Assembly (NCBI GenBank): GCA_003144015.1
Contig: QFWS01000004.1
Coordinates: 248,001 to 312,000, forward strand
Source: Flavobacteriaceae bacterium LYZ1037
GTDB lineage: Bacteria; Bacteroidota; Bacteroidia; Flavobacteriales; Flavobacteriaceae
Direction of reading: 5' to 3'
DNA length: 64,000 nucleotides
Part shown: one piece after another, positions 62,165 to 64,000 of the stretch
How positions within the stretch are numbered: position 1 is the stretch's first letter
Layout of the letters: every line of letters starts with the position of its first letter
Notes under the pieces: model-generated
What the model was told of the DNA's origin: nothing
The model's input: the letters and a program-made list of their open reading frames with translations, nothing else
The model's database searches: none
Program-made: the position numbers and the translations under genes

Positions 62165-63481
62165 TTAATCTTGATTTGAGGGTAAAATCCAATCGCTATG
62201 TTTAAAAACAGACCAAGGAACAGCAGCCATGTCAACATCTGGATTGATAAGCTGTTTATAAGGCTTCCCATTAATTCTGATTTTACAATCGACATATACT
62301 GAAATATCCTCTCCTTTATTGGTGTAAACTTCTTTTAAGTGTTGCGAAAATTGCCAAATAACATCTGGTTTAGTAGATGCCAAATGAATTTGTTTATGAC
62401 TTAGATAATCTTGAAGATTGATAAATGTTGGTTTTTTAGTCTTATTATTTACTACTTTATAAACTGCATACCCTTGTTTAGAACGAAGCATCATTCTCCA
62501 AGAGAGTCTATGGCCTTCTTCTGTCCAAAGGACATCGTCTTTTATAAAATGATGTCTTAAAGGAAGCGCTATCTGAACGATAAAGTATATAGAGAAAATA
62601 GCTATTAATGTTTTTTTGTATGAAGGAATAAGAATTTCCTTTTCAGTGTAAAAAGATTTCTTTTTTAAAAAGATTTGGTGAATGGTTCTAGGTTCAAAAA
62701 AGAATAGAGCAAATGCTAAAGATAAATACGGGAAAATGCCCACTTGAAATACAATAGAATTAAATAAATGAAAGAAAATCGATATAAAAAATGCCCACTT
62801 TCTAGTTGGTTTATAAAGTAATAATGGGATAATTAAACCATCGAATAAAATGCCTCCATAGGCTAAAAAATAGTGCAACCATTTTTCTTGTAACAACTCA
62901 CCAACCAAGAAATAATGTTGTTTGCCTCTCATTAAGATTTCTATGAAAGAAGTGTTTAGCCAATCTGGATATAACTTAGCAATGGATGCATAGGTATAAA
63001 CAATTAACATTTGTAAAATAAATATTAATCGACACCAATTAGGCATGGAAATACTATTTATACTTGGGTTGTTTTTTGCATCTAAAGAATAATATCTATT
63101 TGCTGGTTGAAAAACCATGAAAGCACTAAGTAATATTAATAAATAATAGTGATTGTTATACGAAGCTTTTTGCATGAAGTAGGTTCCAGCCCACATGATT
63201 GTAAACATAAGAGCACTAAACCGATATTTATAACCAAGCATAATCATTAAGCCAAACAATCCCATGACTATATAATACGCATACATGTAGTTGCCAGGTA
63301 ATGGTTGTAGCCATTCGAAACCTATAAAAGAAAAAGTAAATTCTGGATCAATAAGGGTTTTTTTTATCCATCCTGTAAAAATGGCACCAACAGACTCTAA
63401 AAAACACAACAGACCAAAAATAATTCTAAACACGATTAGGGAACTATTGTCTATTTGTTTAAAGAGGAGTTTATCTATCAT
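62165..63481 (-). CDS. HTTM-domain (vitamin K-dependent carboxylase-like) membrane protein
   Basis: About 438 residues from MIDKLLFKQIDN; a start 12 bp upstream (63493) is possible. About eight hydrophobic segments fill residues 15-310, and the segment YTYASIAKLYPDWLN contains the lysine that in gamma-carboxylase is the catalytic base. A soluble C-terminal part ends HSDWILPSNQD. The family is related to eukaryotic gamma-glutamyl carboxylase; the bacterial substrate is unknown. It overlaps the end of ribF by 11 bp. Confidence 0.82.
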   Translation of the reverse strand: MIDKLLFKQIDNSSLIVFRIIFGLLCFLESVGAIFTGWIKKTLIDPEFTFSFIGFEWLQPLPGNYMYAYYIVMGLFGLMIMLGYKYRFSALMFTIMWAGTYFMQKASYNNHYYLLILLSAFMVFQPANRYYSLDAKNNPSINSISMPNWCRLIFILQMLIVYTYASIAKLYPDWLNTSFIEILMRGKQHYFLVGELLQEKWLHYFLAYGGILFDGLIIPLLLYKPTRKWAFFISIFFHLFNSIVFQVGIFPYLSLAFALFFFEPRTIHQIFLKKKSFYTEKEILIPSYKKTLIAIFSIYFIVQIALPLRHHFIKDDVLWTEEGHRLSWRMMLRSKQGYAVYKVVNNKTKKPTFINLQDYLSHKQIHLASTKPDVIWQFSQHLKEVYTNKGEDISVYVDCKIRINGKPYKQLINPDVDMAAVPWSVFKHSDWILPSNQD

Positions 63482-64000
63482 GATGCCTTTCAATAAAATT
63501 CATAGAAGTTTCTTTGTCTTTTTGTAATTGCATTTTAAGTTCTTTAACCGAATCGAATTTTTGCTCGTCTCTAATTCTATCTAAAAGTTTTATAGTTAAT
63601 ATTTCATCATAGATAGTTTGATTAAAATCAAACAAATGTATTTCTATAGATTGTTTGTTGTTTGAATCTATGGTTGGATTTAGTCCTATATTCATCATGC
63701 CATAAACTACTTGATTAAGAATTGTAGTTTTAGCAATATAGACCCCTTGTTTTGGGATTAGTTTATAGGTTTCTTTTATATCGAGGTTAGCAGTTGGAAA
63801 TCCTATGGTATTGCCTAACCCTTTACCTTTAACCACCTTTCCAGTAAGTATAAAACTATCTCCTAAATACTTGTTGGCTGTTTGTATATCGCCATCAGCT
63901 AAAGCATTTCTAATTTTTGTAGAGCTTACAGAGACCTCATTAATATCTTGTGCAGAGATTTCTTCTACATCAAAGTTGTATTGTTTGCCAAAAGCTTTTA
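63471..64000 (-). CDS. ribF: Bifunctional riboflavin kinase/FAD synthetase, partial (runs off right edge)
   Basis: An open frame enters from the right edge and ends at 63471, about 176 residues of the C-terminal part. It contains VSSTKIRNALADGDIQTANK, then GKGLGNTIGFPTANLDIKE of the riboflavin kinase and ends ERHHDR. The N-terminal FAD synthetase half is outside the window. RibF phosphorylates riboflavin to FMN and adenylates it to FAD. The 3' end overlaps the start of the HTTM gene. Confidence 0.93.
   Translation of the reverse strand, partial: KAFGKQYNFDVEEISAQDINEVSVSSTKIRNALADGDIQTANKYLGDSFILTGKVVKGKGLGNTIGFPTANLDIKETYKLIPKQGVYIAKTTILNQVVYGMMNIGLNPTIDSNNKQSIEIHLFDFNQTIYDEILTIKLLDRIRDEQKFDSVKELKMQLQKDKETSMNFIERHHDR

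Overview
The window looks like the chromosome of a low-GC marine-type Flavobacteriaceae bacterium (Bacteroidota). I infer this from the A+T-rich sequence, a type IX secretion (Por) sorting domain, a flexirubin-type aryl polyene cluster, the short-chain threonine dehydrogenase, the fused OlsF/GlsF-type acyltransferase, DUF4286 and NlpE/META lipoproteins, and promoter-like TAnnTTTG elements in place of sigma-70 boxes. No rRNA, tRNA, CRISPR array, transposase or integrase gene was seen.

Left end (1-7.6 kb): part of a flexirubin/aryl polyene pigment cluster. A tightly spaced minus-strand operon carries an aromatic amino acid ammonia-lyase, a WG-repeat protein, a 3-oxoacyl-ACP reductase, a ketosynthase, an acyl carrier protein, a lipid-A-type acyltransferase and a DarA-like protein cut by the window edge. 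A flavin-dependent halogenase with all three family motifs is transcribed divergently. The likely logic is tyrosine to 4-coumarate as starter, polyene extension on the ACP, reduction, ring halogenation, then esterification; the dialkylresorcinol partner genes should continue off the left edge.

7.6-19.9 kb: ordinary chromosomal genes. These include threonine dehydrogenase, M13 and M28 peptidases, a CBS-domain protein, the nadA-nadB pair with a divergent Rrf2 regulator, and a GNAT enzyme.

19.9-32.0 kb: an accessory region bracketed by two copies of an ssb promoter and 5' gene segment (about 19.91-20.23 and 31.54-31.84 kb). The left ssb copy is broken and joined to a GC-rich HTH fragment, followed by a second intact ssb. 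Inside lie a zeta-type kinase with a small overlapping partner, a putative replication-protein pair with a hairpin-rich stretch, an SDR, two membrane-anchored AraC-type regulators flanking a secreted seven-repeat RCC1 protein, and a degraded three-gene operon of a UvrD-like helicase, a Shedu (DUF4263) nuclease and a DUF2779 RecB-like protein. The degraded operon reads as a decayed phage-defence locus.

32-64 kb: core genes. These are an EamA transporter, Tex, NlpE/META, OmpA and lipocalin-like lipoproteins, metG (with an in-frame insertion that looks like an interspersed palindromic repeat), an S66 carboxypeptidase, a ClC channel, YraN, Mfd, fructose-1,6-bisphosphatase, aspartate kinase, a fused lipid acyltransferase, a D-2-hydroxyacid dehydrogenase, mgtE, rsmA, TPR proteins, serS, an HTTM (vitamin-K-carboxylase-like) membrane protein, and ribF cut by the right edge.
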